Positions 14,502 to 20,866 of a stretch of DNA of 20,866 bases are shown piece by piece. The translations under genes and the position numbers were made by a program. The stretch is from assembly GCA_038058095.1 (NCBI GenBank), contig JBBUBW010000022.1, positions 1-20,866 of the forward strand, read 5' to 3'. The first letter of the stretch is position 1. The number at the start of each line of letters is the position of its first letter. The notes below the pieces were generated by a model. The model worked only from the letters and a program-made list of their open reading frames with translations. It was not told the DNA's origin and searched no databases. Source of the DNA: VMFW01 sp038058095 (GTDB lineage Bacteria; Patescibacteriota; Minisyncoccia; UBA6257; 2-01-FULL-56-20).

Positions 14502-14691
14502 CTCTGTCTCCGGTTAAGGGTTATATTACTTTCAAGGAGCTCTAGTATCTAAGATAATCTTACCCTAAAACATAAAAGGAGATGTGCAAATCTAACGCTT
14601 GCGAGGCCTTGCCGCAGCACCATTACCTTTGGTGCTGGATTTCACCTTCCGTAGGGTAGAAAGATTATTAACGGCGAAAGGCTCAACTTTT

Positions 14692-15426
14692 TTATTTTCT
14701 CAAATTCTTGAAGATGGGCGCATATATATCGTCTTTTGGATTGATAAGGAGTTCGTGGCGGATGACTTTATTGGTAAATTCTACGGGCGCTTTTTCGATG
14801 ATAACGAGGGGCTGGCGTTCGTTTGACTCCCCCATCACCAGCACGGCGGCAGTGGATAAACTGTCGGCAACGTCCACTTGAGAGATTTTAAGCTTTCGGC
14901 CGAAGATATCCGGCTTGCCTCGATAATCACGGATGCCTTTAATGCCGGCGTAGCCCAAAGCCACTCCAACAATTCCCGCCCGAAGCGGAAAGAGACGACT
15001 GTCGGTGATAATTACGCCAATATTTTTAACTTTATAGAATTTTTTAATTTTTTTGAGAATTTCCGCGGCGGCACCGAAACTATCTTCGGGCAGAAGAATG
15101 AGTTTGCCGTTGCCGTTTGATTCATCCACGCCGGCGGAAGCCATCACTAGCCCGTCTTTAATAGTGAGCCAGACGTATTTGGTGTGAAGCGCCCAGTCGC
15201 TTTCGGATTTGATAACCTCTTTTTTGGTGTTGGAGTTTTTGATTTCTCGGGTCCGGCCTTCGGAAAGGGCGACAATCTTTGAAGTAATAACCAAAACCGA
15301 TTTTTCGGGGATATGTTTTACGTGCGCGCGGATAAAATCAAAAAGATTTTCGCCTTCTTTAAAAACTCTGGTTCTAAATGCTCTGACTATCATTTTATTT
15401 TGAAATCTGATTTCCCCTACGGGCAT
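14692..15426 (-). CDS. cofE: CofE-like ligase (coenzyme F420:L-glutamate ligase family)
   Basis: Protein of 244 aa in the CofE/F420-0:gamma-glutamyl ligase family, which adds glutamate to an acceptor through a GTP-driven step. Matching stretches are the N-terminal region (GENLFDFIRAHV, VLVITSKIVALSEGRT), SAGVDESNGNGKLILLPED, and VIITDSRLFPLRAGIVGVALGYAGIKGIRDYRGKPDIFGRKLKIS, the family's conserved core. No other F420 biosynthesis gene is in the window, and CPR bacteria often carry such orphan homologues, so the true acceptor may differ. The ATG at 15424-15426 is taken as start, with TATAAA 8 nt upstream; an internal ATG at 15391-15393 (MIVRAFR) is possible. Confidence 0.85.
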   Translation of the reverse strand: MPVGEIRFQNKMIVRAFRTRVFKEGENLFDFIRAHVKHIPEKSVLVITSKIVALSEGRTREIKNSNTKKEVIKSESDWALHTKYVWLTIKDGLVMASAGVDESNGNGKLILLPEDSFGAAAEILKKIKKFYKVKNIGVIITDSRLFPLRAGIVGVALGYAGIKGIRDYRGKPDIFGRKLKISQVDVADSLSTAAVLVMGESNERQPLVIIEKAPVEFTNKVIRHELLINPKDDIYAPIFKNLRK

Positions 15427-15434
15427 CGCCTTTA

Positions 15435-15440
15435 TTTATA
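15435..15440 (-). promoter_or_regulatory. Candidate -10 element of the cofE-like gene
   Basis: TATAAA on the minus strand, 8 nt before the ATG at 15426. A TTGGTG further up would be a -35 with a long 19-nt spacer. The arrangement again implies an almost leaderless message. Confidence 0.4.
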
Positions 15441-15487
15441 TTTACTTTAAAGATCCCACCACCAACCCGAATGCCCTTAAGGGAAAA

Positions 15488-16162
15488 TCAGATTCCAGTT
15501 TTCGCAGGGGTTGGGTTGGTGCTTGGTTTACCTCGCAAAAGGCGGAGGCCAAGATAGCTAAGCGGAGTGTAGAGCGCGCCCATTACAACTTTGTAAAGCC
15601 ACCAAGGGATGATGAGCAAAAGAAGAACTTTAGGCGGATAGATACCCAAGAAAGCAATCGTCATAAAAATGGAAGTATCTAAAAGTTGAGACCAAATGTT
15701 TGAAAGATTGGAACGTAGCCAGAAGTTTTTCGTACCTAATTTTCGGCGGAAAAAAAAGAAAGCAATTACGTCTTGATATTCCGCAATAATAAAGGCTATT
15801 AAAGAGGCAATGGCAATACGGGCAGAGATACCAAAAACTTGATTATAGCTACCTTTGATCCAGAGAGCACGCTCGCCCCATGGCATAATGGTTGAAATTA
15901 AAGAGAAAATAAGAAAAAGAAGGATACTTAAAAAACCAGCCAATATGAAACGGCGAGCCATTTTTTTGCCGTAAACTTCGCCGATAACATCTGTCATTAA
16001 AAAAACGAATGGGAAAAAGAAGACGGAAACTGACAGTTGGCCGCCGAATAAAAAAGGCATCAGTTTTACGCCTAATGTGTTGGAAGCGAAGATTGAAGCA
16101 ATGTAAACAGTGAGAGCGACGACGAGTTTCGAGTCGAATTTTTCCTCTTGTTTTTGATCCAT
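15488..16162 (-). CDS. yhhQ: Queuosine-precursor transporter, VUT/YhhQ family
   Basis: Membrane protein of 224 aa with about six hydrophobic segments. FFFPFVFLMTDVIGEVYGKKMAR is the conserved signature loop of the VUT family, and SNIWSQLLDTSIFMTIAFLG is the second conserved segment. Characterised members import queuosine precursors such as preQ0/preQ1 for tRNA modification. No queuosine enzyme gene is seen in this window, so salvage is inferred from the family only. It lies 23 nt after mgtA on the same strand but has its own good promoter within and after the mgtA 3' end. No preQ1 riboswitch can fit because the leader would be only a few nucleotides. Confidence 0.9.
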   Translation of the reverse strand: MDQKQEEKFDSKLVVALTVYIASIFASNTLGVKLMPFLFGGQLSVSVFFFPFVFLMTDVIGEVYGKKMARRFILAGFLSILLFLIFSLISTIMPWGERALWIKGSYNQVFGISARIAIASLIAFIIAEYQDVIAFFFFRRKLGTKNFWLRSNLSNIWSQLLDTSIFMTIAFLGIYPPKVLLLLIIPWWLYKVVMGALYTPLSYLGLRLLRGKPSTNPTPAKTGI

Positions 16163-16170
16163 TGGGAGTT

Positions 16171-16199
16171 ATTGTAAACCCTAGCTTAATTTGAAACAA
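16171..16199 (-). promoter_or_regulatory. Promoter of the yhhQ-type gene
   Basis: TTGTTT (16194-16199, inside the mgtA stop region) and TACAAT (16171-16176) on the minus strand with an optimal 17-nt spacer. The -10 lies 8 nt before the ATG and no Shine-Dalgarno follows it. Confidence 0.55.
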
Positions 16200-18699
16200 G
16201 TTTTGTGTGGTAGAACTTGCGGTTGAGAAAGAAAACGGTGACGAGATAGGCAGAGGTGATGGCGGCGATGGTTCCGAGAACACTAAGCGGGATAGCAGAA
16301 AAACCAAAGAGGAAACCAAACGCGGAAAGGGCGATGGCGCAGGCGACAGCTACGACGAATAAGGTGCTCATCACGAGAAGCCGACTTGGGACGCTTTCTT
16401 TAAACGGCATCCGGCGAGTGCGGATGAAATAAACCACGAACACTTGAGTGGCCATGGATTCAATAAACCATCCGGCCTGAAATTGAGCTGCGGGAAGATG
16501 GAAAACTATAAGCAAAACGAAGAAAGTCATAAAATCATAAACGGAACTGGCGAGACCGAAGACGGCCATATATTTTTGAAGATATTTCACATCCCAGCGG
16601 AGGGGTTTTTGAATGTCTTCGGCGTCAACGTGATCCGAGGGGAGAGTGGTTTGAGAAAAATCGTAGAGAAAGTTATTGAGAAGAATTTGGGCTGGTAACA
16701 TCGGGAGAAAAGGGAGAAAGACGGAACTACCCATCATCGAAAACATATTGCCAAAGTTCGAACTTAAAACCATCTTTAAATATTTGAGTGTGTTTTGAAA
16801 AGTTTTTCTCCCCTCTTCCACGCCGGCGCGTATATTGTGCAAGCTCTTAGTGAGGAGAATTATATCCGCTTCTTCTTTAGCGACATCGACGGCGTTATTG
16901 ACCGAGATGCCAACGTCAGCGGCTTTTAGCGCGGCTGCGTCGTTGATACCGTCGCCCATGTAGCCCACAACATGACCGCCCGCCCTGAGGGCAATGATAA
17001 TGCGTTCTTTTTGGAGCGGTGTGATGCGCGCGAAAATATTGTGTTCGGAGACAAGTTTTTTAAGTTCCTCATCTGTGGCTTTTTCCACCTCGGCTCCAGT
17101 AGCAAGACCTTGAATAGGGAGATCTATGTCCCGGCAAATACGTTCGGTTAAAATCTCATGATCTCCGGTGATGATTTTGACGGTAATGCCAAGTTTTTCT
17201 AGTTCTTGAATAGTCGGCAAAACATCTTTTTTGGGAGGATCTAAAAAGGCGGCGAAGCCGGCAAAAGTAATTCCCGCCTCGATTTCTTTTCCATATCGAG
17301 TTTTTTTGTCTTGGGGCAGATGTTTGATCCCAACCGAGAGTACGCGAAAACCATCGGCGCTTAAACGATTGAATTCTTCGTTGGCGCGTTTGCGGGCGGA
17401 AGCGGTTAAGGAAAGGGTTTTGCTGCCGGCGAGATAGGTTTTTGAGATATCGAGAATATTTTCCGGGGCGCCTTTTATAAGAAGCAAACGGTCGGAGCCG
17501 ACATCAACAACAATAGAATTCCTGCGGCGAAGAAAGTCGAAAGGAATTTCATCCACTTTTTTGTAGTCTTTAACGGGGGTTTTGCCATGTTCTAAAATGG
17601 CGGTATCAAGCGGGCTACGCTTTTCGGTATGGAAAGAACTCGAGAGATAGGCGTAACGGAAAACATCTTTTGAGTTTTTGCCGTCGATATTGACACACTC
17701 TACGAGTTTAATTTTGTCTTCGGTAAGAGTTCCAGTCTTATCAGTGCAGAGCATATCCATCTCCCCCAAGTTTTGAATGGCGGTGAGGTGTTTCACAATG
17801 ACGCCGTTTTTGGCCATACGGTTAGAACCGCGGCTTAGAGCCACGGACATGATAACTGGCAAGAGCTCGGGAGTGAGCCCTACAGCAATAGCAATGGCAA
17901 AAATAAAAGAAGTAAGCACGCCTCGACCAATCAAGGCGTTTATAATAAAAACAGCGGAAACCATGACGAGAGTAAGGCGCATTAAGAAAACGCTGAAACT
18001 TTTGATTCCTTTTTCAAATTCTGTTTTTGGCTCGGTTTCAGCGAGACGGCTGGCAATTTTACCAAATTCCGTTTTGGCGCCGGTGGCGCGCGCTTCCATA
18101 GTGGCGTAACCGGAGATAACGCTCGTGCCTAAAAATACCAGAGATGGCGAATTGAACCTGTCTTTATCTGAAACTTTATTGGAGGCTGAGGCGATATTTT
18201 TTTCGGCGGGGAAGGATTCGCCGGTGAGCGCGGACTGGCTGACGAAAAGATCGTCAGCCTCTAGCAAAACGCCGTCGGCGGGAATGATATCTCCCGCGGA
18301 GAGAAGCGCGATGTCGCCTGGAACAACGTTTTTCAACGGTATATCTATTTTCTCCCCGTCGCGAATAACGGTAACGTGAGTGGTGATGTGGCTTAGGAGT
18401 TCTTGAACAACTTTCTCCGAACGGTAAGTGTTGACGAAATCGAGTATACCCGAGGCAAGAACCATAATAATAATAATGAGCGCGCTCACATTTGAACCCA
18501 CGAAATAGGAAGTGATAGCCGCCCCGATAAGGAGGAAAATAATGGGGCTATTAAATTTCTCAATAAAAGCTACAAGCGGGCGGAGACGCTTTTTCTGGGA
18601 AGCTACGTTGGGACCATATTGAAGAAGGCGCTTGGCAGCTTCAATAGAAGTAAGACCGGAATATTTTTTCACTTCGGTTGTTAGCGAAGGAGAGGCCAT
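16186..18699 (-). CDS. mgtA: Mg2+-importing P-type ATPase (MgtA/MgtB type)
   Basis: P-type ATPase of 837 aa. The actuator motif is TGES at 159-162, the phosphorylation site is D320 in CTDKTGTLT, and the hinge is MGDGINDAAALKAADVGIS. The sequence VGLTPELLPVIMS, then VIVKHLTAIQNLGEMDMLCTDKTG, is the pattern of the P3B Mg2+ importers and not of the Ca2+ or heavy-metal pumps. Ten membrane helices are expected, with a C-terminal block from about residue 690. The length is slightly below the usual 890-900 aa, mainly at the N-terminus. A TATAAT lies 8 nt before the ATG, so an Mg2+-sensing leader as in enteric mgtA is absent. A 21-bp dyad overlaps the -10. Confidence 0.94.
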   Translation of the reverse strand: MASPSLTTEVKKYSGLTSIEAAKRLLQYGPNVASQKKRLRPLVAFIEKFNSPIIFLLIGAAITSYFVGSNVSALIIIIMVLASGILDFVNTYRSEKVVQELLSHITTHVTVIRDGEKIDIPLKNVVPGDIALLSAGDIIPADGVLLEADDLFVSQSALTGESFPAEKNIASASNKVSDKDRFNSPSLVFLGTSVISGYATMEARATGAKTEFGKIASRLAETEPKTEFEKGIKSFSVFLMRLTLVMVSAVFIINALIGRGVLTSFIFAIAIAVGLTPELLPVIMSVALSRGSNRMAKNGVIVKHLTAIQNLGEMDMLCTDKTGTLTEDKIKLVECVNIDGKNSKDVFRYAYLSSSFHTEKRSPLDTAILEHGKTPVKDYKKVDEIPFDFLRRRNSIVVDVGSDRLLLIKGAPENILDISKTYLAGSKTLSLTASARKRANEEFNRLSADGFRVLSVGIKHLPQDKKTRYGKEIEAGITFAGFAAFLDPPKKDVLPTIQELEKLGITVKIITGDHEILTERICRDIDLPIQGLATGAEVEKATDEELKKLVSEHNIFARITPLQKERIIIALRAGGHVVGYMGDGINDAAALKAADVGISVNNAVDVAKEEADIILLTKSLHNIRAGVEEGRKTFQNTLKYLKMVLSSNFGNMFSMMGSSVFLPFLPMLPAQILLNNFLYDFSQTTLPSDHVDAEDIQKPLRWDVKYLQKYMAVFGLASSVYDFMTFFVLLIVFHLPAAQFQAGWFIESMATQVFVVYFIRTRRMPFKESVPSRLLVMSTLFVVAVACAIALSAFGFLFGFSAIPLSVLGTIAAITSAYLVTVFFLNRKFYHTKLVSN

Positions 18700-18707
18700 A
18701 TAGATTC

Positions 18708-18716
18708 ATTATACCA
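18708..18716 (-). promoter_or_regulatory. Extended -10 promoter of mgtA
   Basis: On the minus strand TGG directly precedes TATAAT (18708-18713), a consensus extended -10, 8 nt before the ATG. The -35 region is poor, as is usual for extended -10 promoters. No Shine-Dalgarno is present. Confidence 0.6.
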
Positions 18717-18731
18717 CCTAGGAGATGGTAT
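18711..18731. promoter_or_regulatory. 21-bp operator-like dyad over the mgtA promoter
   Basis: Inverted repeat with arms ATACCA and TGGTAT, plus further pairing inward around CCTAGG; only two of the ten symmetric pairs are mismatched. It overlaps the mgtA -10 and lies between the stop of the upstream small membrane gene and mgtA. There is no T-run, so an operator is more likely than a terminator. The regulator is unknown. Confidence 0.45.
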
Positions 18732-18737
18732 CGCTTC

Positions 18738-18998
18738 TTAGCATTTTTTCTTATGCCACCAACTGGGGTATTCCCCCATTCGGAAGCAGAGGAGGTCAAA
18801 AATAAGCAGGATGGCAGTACCCGGAAAGGCGAAATTAATTAAAGTATCACTTGCGGAGTGAGAATTTTTGTCGGCTTGTAAAAATAGAGTCACGAAGGCT
18901 ACGACGAGAATTAAAGTGACGAGCCAGCCCTGCCAAGTGACGGGATAGTAACCGGCTATATAACCCAGTTTTTTAGGTTTGAAATGATATTTTTTCAC
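18738..18998 (-). CDS. Small two-helix membrane protein, unknown function
   Basis: Hypothetical protein of 86 aa that I cannot assign to a family. It has a basic N-terminus (KKYHFKPKK), a hydrophobic segment at about 23-40, a short polar loop (QADKNSHSASD) and a second hydrophobic segment at about 52-72, ending in a Trp- and Lys-rich tail (PSWWHKKKC). Both ends are basic, so both would face the cytoplasm. The ATG overlaps the stop of the upstream DUF3750 gene by 4 nt (ATGA-type), which supports translational coupling with it. It is followed by the mgtA promoter region. Confidence 0.7.
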   Translation of the reverse strand: MKKYHFKPKKLGYIAGYYPVTWQGWLVTLILVVAFVTLFLQADKNSHSASDTLINFAFPGTAILLIFDLLCFRMGEYPSWWHKKKC

Positions 18999-19477
18999 GC
19001 TATTTTACGGGCATAATATCGCCCGAAGGAGTTTTTGGGAAGTTTAAAATTCGATTCAGGGAAATGGCGGATGACCCACTCGGCGTAGGTGTTGCTGTTC
19101 GGCGCAAAAATAGAATAACGGTCGCAGAAGGGATAATTTTGGGGAGATTCTTCAAGGAAATTAATCATTTTGTGAGCAGGAGAATTTTCACCGCCTTCAG
19201 ACCAGCTAATTAGTTTACCTCCCCAATAATATTTTTTAGCGAAAGTGAAAACTTCAATTCCGCTGGTTGGAGGTAGATAGTTTAAGTGAAGATAACCCCA
19301 ACTCGAGGCGCACTGATTTTTCCGATGTAGTATTTCCCATCTTGATATCTCGCCTTTTCGGGAGCAAATAAACCAAGGGTGAACGGCGAAGGATAGAGGT
19401 ATATTGGCAGGACAGGTAAAAAGAAAAACTTGGTATAAATTTTTATTGATTAATTCTTTAAAAGATTCTTCGGGCAT
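18995..19477 (-). CDS. DUF3750 family protein
   Basis: Protein of 160 aa resembling DUF3750 domain proteins. The clearest stretch is IFAPNSNTYAEWVIRHFPESNFKLPKNSFGRYY near the C-terminus (NSNT at 127-130), which corresponds to the family's GPNSNTF...LPP.AIGKDY pattern. The function of the family is not known. There is no signal peptide or membrane helix that stands out, although residues 14-36 are fairly hydrophobic. The 4-nt overlap with the following small membrane protein gene suggests the two products work together. The assignment rests on pattern memory of the C-terminal motif. Confidence 0.72.
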   Translation of the reverse strand: MPEESFKELINKNLYQVFLFTCPANIPLSFAVHPWFICSRKGEISRWEILHRKNQCASSWGYLHLNYLPPTSGIEVFTFAKKYYWGGKLISWSEGGENSPAHKMINFLEESPQNYPFCDRYSIFAPNSNTYAEWVIRHFPESNFKLPKNSFGRYYARKIA

Positions 19478-19502
19478 GATTCAATTTTCTATCCTCAATA
19501 CA

Positions 19503-19534
19503 AATAAAGCATATCACTATGGATATGCTTTATT
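19503..19534. terminator. AT-rich hairpin, probable terminator after the SWIB gene
   Basis: A 13-bp perfect inverted repeat (19503-19515 with 19522-19534) and a 6-nt loop lies between the SWIB stop at 19568 and the DUF3750 start at 19477. On the minus strand the right arm ends in GCTTTATTTGTATT, a T-rich tail fitting an intrinsic terminator for the SWIB transcript. The stem is mostly A-T apart from three G-C pairs. Confidence 0.55.
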
Positions 19535-19567
19535 CAATCTGCAAACTTATAAGTTTTAAGCTGGTAT

Positions 19568-19816
19568 TTAGGAAAGGTGCTTGGAAACGAGCTTGGTCAT
19601 TTCAAACATATTGACCACCGCTTTGCCACCAAATACCTTCTTTAAAGCTTCGTCGGCAACAATGTTGCGTTTATTCTTCGGGTCCTGAAGATCGTGCTTT
19701 TTGATATAGACCCAGAGCTTCTTAACGACCTCTGATCGGGGCATTGGCCCTTTGCCGACTACTTCCGCCAGTTCAGAACTAACGGTCAACGGCTTCATAA
19801 ATGCTGCGTTTGGCAT
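19568..19816 (-). CDS. SWIB/MDM2-domain protein
   Basis: An 82-aa protein consisting almost wholly of a SWIB domain: PLTVSSELAEVVGKGPMPRSEVVKKLWVYIKKHDLQDPKNKRNIVADEALKKVFGGKAVVNMFEMTKLVSKHL matches the family from its first to last helix, including the hallmark KLWVYIKKHDLQDPKNKR segment. In eukaryotes SWIB domains occur in chromatin remodelling complexes; in bacteria small stand-alone versions are known mainly from chlamydiae and CPR lineages, where the role is unclear but DNA-related. It is a single-gene unit with its own terminator-like hairpin and an AT-rich divergent promoter region shared with the micropeptide on the plus strand. The ATG at 19814-19816 has no Shine-Dalgarno. Confidence 0.92.
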   Translation of the reverse strand: MPNAAFMKPLTVSSELAEVVGKGPMPRSEVVKKLWVYIKKHDLQDPKNKRNIVADEALKKVFGGKAVVNMFEMTKLVSKHLS

Positions 19817-19894
19817 GTATTTATTATTATTGGTTTATTTGGACTTTTACTAATAATAGCGGATTTCCTAGAAAGAGCAAGGAGGGCAGGAAAA

Positions 19895-19978
19895 ATGGGA
19901 AAATGTATTCTTTTGTTATTACTCCCATTAATTTATTTATTTGTTATTTCTATTTTGGATAAAAAGTTTTTGCACTAA
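19895..19978 (+). CDS. Putative 27-aa membrane micropeptide
   Basis: Short open frame: MGKC, then a run of hydrophobic residues from I5 to L21 with one Pro and one Tyr, then DKKFLH and TAA. A single membrane helix with a charged C-terminal end is predicted. AAGGAGGG at 19879-19886, about 8-9 nt before the ATG, is the strongest Shine-Dalgarno in the window, which is the main argument that it is translated. It is the only plus-strand gene beyond 11837 and lies alone between the SWIB and methyltransferase genes. A TAATAAT at 19851-19857 could be its -10. No family is recognised; it could be a small toxin, a regulatory peptide or chance. Confidence 0.42.
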   Translation: MGKCILLLLLPLIYLFVISILDKKFLH

Positions 19979-20024
19979 GGCTTTGGCGCTGGGTTTTTTG
20001 AGGAGTGGATCCATGTAATTCGTT

Positions 20025-20759
20025 TTAGATTTTTTGGGAGGGCAGATTCTGCCTCTTTTTCCAAACTGAAGGAAGCATCGCGAACATCAAGTCGGTATTT
20101 TTTCTTTCAATTTCTTCGAGACTATTATCTTTTGTAAAATACTTTTCTATTAAGTCCCAAGGTTTTGTTGTGCCACCTCCTCCGATCAGTAAACGCCCAT
20201 CTTCTGAAATAATCTCATGTATTCCTTTTATCAAGCGCTCCCATTGATATTCTGGAATTATTATTAAATCAATACCAACTAGTATAACAATGTCGGCTTT
20301 ATGTGAACGATCTTGAACATAATCAATCATATCTTGTTGAGCAATTTCGAATGGCGTGGAGTCTGGGGTTGTGACTTGAGATGTCCTTTCGAATGCCGTC
20401 TTTGCGAAGTGCTTTTCAACTCCTATATATTTCTTTGCGTCTGAAAAATTAGCAATCTTGTATCCTGTTACTTGAACTCCGCATCCAAGATCCAAAACTA
20501 TCTTATCCTTCATCAGGGTAGAAAAATACTTTGAAATTTCTTCGTTTTTTGGATAATGGTGATCAGATTCAATTGTTCGTTCGGGTTCTTCTTCTATAGA
20601 AAGTTCTTGAATGGGTTCGCCAGTTACAAGTTCAGCTAAACTTTTAAGATAAGCACTTTTGAGCGCTCCAACTTTCCCGTCGATTGGTCCGTCAAATAAA
20701 TTACTTGCTCCCTTGTTCTCTGGATTAATAGTGTTGAATGGTTCTTTTTCTATACTCAT
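20025..20759 (-). CDS. Class I SAM-dependent methyltransferase-like protein
   Basis: Protein of 244 aa. Residues 1-75 are polar and acidic with no recognisable fold. The Rossmann methyltransferase core begins at about 85: motif I VLDLGCGVQVTGY (LDLGCG at 89-94), the acidic end of strand 2 in YIGVEKH, a motif II-like QQDMIDYV, and ADIVILVGIDLIII as the following strand. GRLLIGGGGTTKPWDLIEKYF is the later strand-helix region. SAM binding is probable; the substrate is unknown. Its base composition looks more AT-rich than the metabolic genes to the left. TAGTAT lies 8 nt before the ATG. Confidence 0.8.
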   Translation of the reverse strand: MSIEKEPFNTINPENKGASNLFDGPIDGKVGALKSAYLKSLAELVTGEPIQELSIEEEPERTIESDHHYPKNEEISKYFSTLMKDKIVLDLGCGVQVTGYKIANFSDAKKYIGVEKHFAKTAFERTSQVTTPDSTPFEIAQQDMIDYVQDRSHKADIVILVGIDLIIIPEYQWERLIKGIHEIISEDGRLLIGGGGTTKPWDLIEKYFTKDNSLEEIERKNTDLMFAMLPSVWKKRQNLPSQKI

Positions 20760-20767
20760 TGATTGAA

Positions 20768-20798
20768 ATACTAAACGTTTTGCTGGTTTTTTCTACAA
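20768..20798 (-). promoter_or_regulatory. Candidate promoter of the methyltransferase gene
   Basis: On the minus strand TTGTAG (20793-20798) and TAGTAT (20768-20773) with a 19-nt spacer; the -10 is 8 nt before the ATG and no Shine-Dalgarno follows. It sits between the 3' end of the tRNA and the gene. Confidence 0.35.
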
Positions 20799-20812
20799 CT
20801 AAAAAATGTTTG

Positions 20813-20866
20813 CGGAGGGTGAGGGATTCGAACCCTCGGTGGGTTTCCCCACACACGCTTTCCAAG
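20813..20866 (-). tRNA. tRNA-Ser (anticodon GGA), partial
   Basis: The 3' portion of a tRNA, running off the window. On the minus strand the anticodon loop TTGGAAA (anticodon GGA at 20861-20863) is followed by the 3' half of the anticodon stem. Next come a long variable arm with stem TGGG/CCCA around GAAA, a T arm with 5-bp stem GAGGG/CCCTC and loop TTCGAAT, and the acceptor strand ACCCTCC with discriminator G at 20813. The long variable arm, G73 and GGA anticodon together identify serine. CCA is not encoded; CAAACA follows, then a T-run that may end transcription. Confidence 0.93.

Noticed and set aside
14502..14691. A minus-strand open stretch at 14592-14645 ending in a basic peptide (KGNGAAARPRKR) and a 7-bp hairpin formed by CAGCACC and GGTGCTG
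   Set aside because: The only starts are a GTG giving 18 codons, no ribosome-binding site fits, and the hairpin has no T-run on the minus strand. I see no supported gene in this 190-nt gap.
15461..15520. Inverted repeat ACCAACCC / GGGTTGGT and palindrome CCCTTAAGGG at the end of the yhhQ-type gene
   Set aside because: The arms are 8 bp with a 44-nt loop, partly inside the coding region, and no T-run follows; this is within what chance and proline-coding bias can give.
16163..16185. preQ1 riboswitch before the yhhQ-type gene
   Set aside because: The 23-nt gap contains the -10 element itself; there is no room for an aptamer.
18700..18740. Mg2+ riboswitch (M-box) or leader peptide before mgtA
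   Set aside because: The upstream gene ends only 38 nt away and the -10 is 8 nt before the ATG, so no leader of the needed size exists.
1..20866. CRISPR array, insertion sequence, prophage or attachment repeats
   Set aside because: No regularly spaced repeats, transposase, integrase or duplicated tRNA end was seen. The partial tRNA-Ser is a possible integration site in principle, but no repeat of its 3' end occurs within the window.

Overview
The window reads as a stretch of a small bacterial genome, most likely from the Candidate Phyla Radiation (Patescibacteria). The reasons are the compact, tightly packed genes, a stand-alone SWIB protein, an orphan CofE-type ligase, a VUT/YhhQ transporter, a DUF6390-like protein, and a pared-down fermentative metabolism of the kind reported from that group. 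TAA, TAG and TGA are all used as stops. Most operon-leading genes have no Shine-Dalgarno sequence; a TATAAT-like hexamer sits 8-10 nt before the ATG, which suggests leaderless mRNAs. Taxonomy is inference, as no rRNA or marker protein is present.

Layout. (1) 1-1650, plus strand: the 3' part of a metallophosphoesterase with what looks like one and a half domains, then two Nudix hydrolases. (2) 1673-5384, plus strand: a tight iron-sulfur and electron-transfer operon (iscS, NifU/IscU scaffold, Nfu, one-cluster ferredoxin, FAD/NAD(P) reductase). (3) 9927-5390, minus strand: 2-oxoacid:ferredoxin oxidoreductase (fused gamma-alpha subunit, then beta) and ADP-forming acyl-CoA synthetase, converging on the previous operon. 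(4) 10021-11837, plus strand: small and large subunits of a two-gene [NiFe] hydrogenase, divergent from (3) across a 93-bp promoter region. (5) 13881-11818, minus strand: EamA transporter, DUF6390-like protein with a HypC-like tail, and hydrogenase maturation protease, which overlaps the hydrogenase 3' end. (6) 14501-13986, minus strand: an unknown zinc-ribbon protein. (7) 18998-14692, minus strand: small membrane protein, MgtA-type ATPase, YhhQ-type transporter and CofE-like ligase; a DUF3750 gene overlaps the first of these. (8) 19568-20866: SWIB protein, a 27-residue membrane micropeptide on the plus strand, a methyltransferase and a partial tRNA-Ser(GGA).

Regions 2-5 can be read as one metabolic island. 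The oxidoreductase would convert a 2-oxoacid plus CoA to acyl-CoA, CO2 and reduced ferredoxin. The ADP-forming synthetase would turn acyl-CoA into free acid and ATP. The hydrogenase, possibly with the ferredoxin and FAD reductase, would dispose of the electrons as H2 or recover them. The IscS/NifU/Nfu genes would supply the clusters, and the protease and DUF6390-like protein would mature the NiFe centre. The most unusual points are a hydrogenase small subunit with an adjacent Cys-Cys pair as in complex I NuoB, the HypC-like domain hidden in the DUF6390-like protein, the antisense overlap of the protease gene with the coding region of the tail it should remove, and the repeated leaderless-promoter arrangement.
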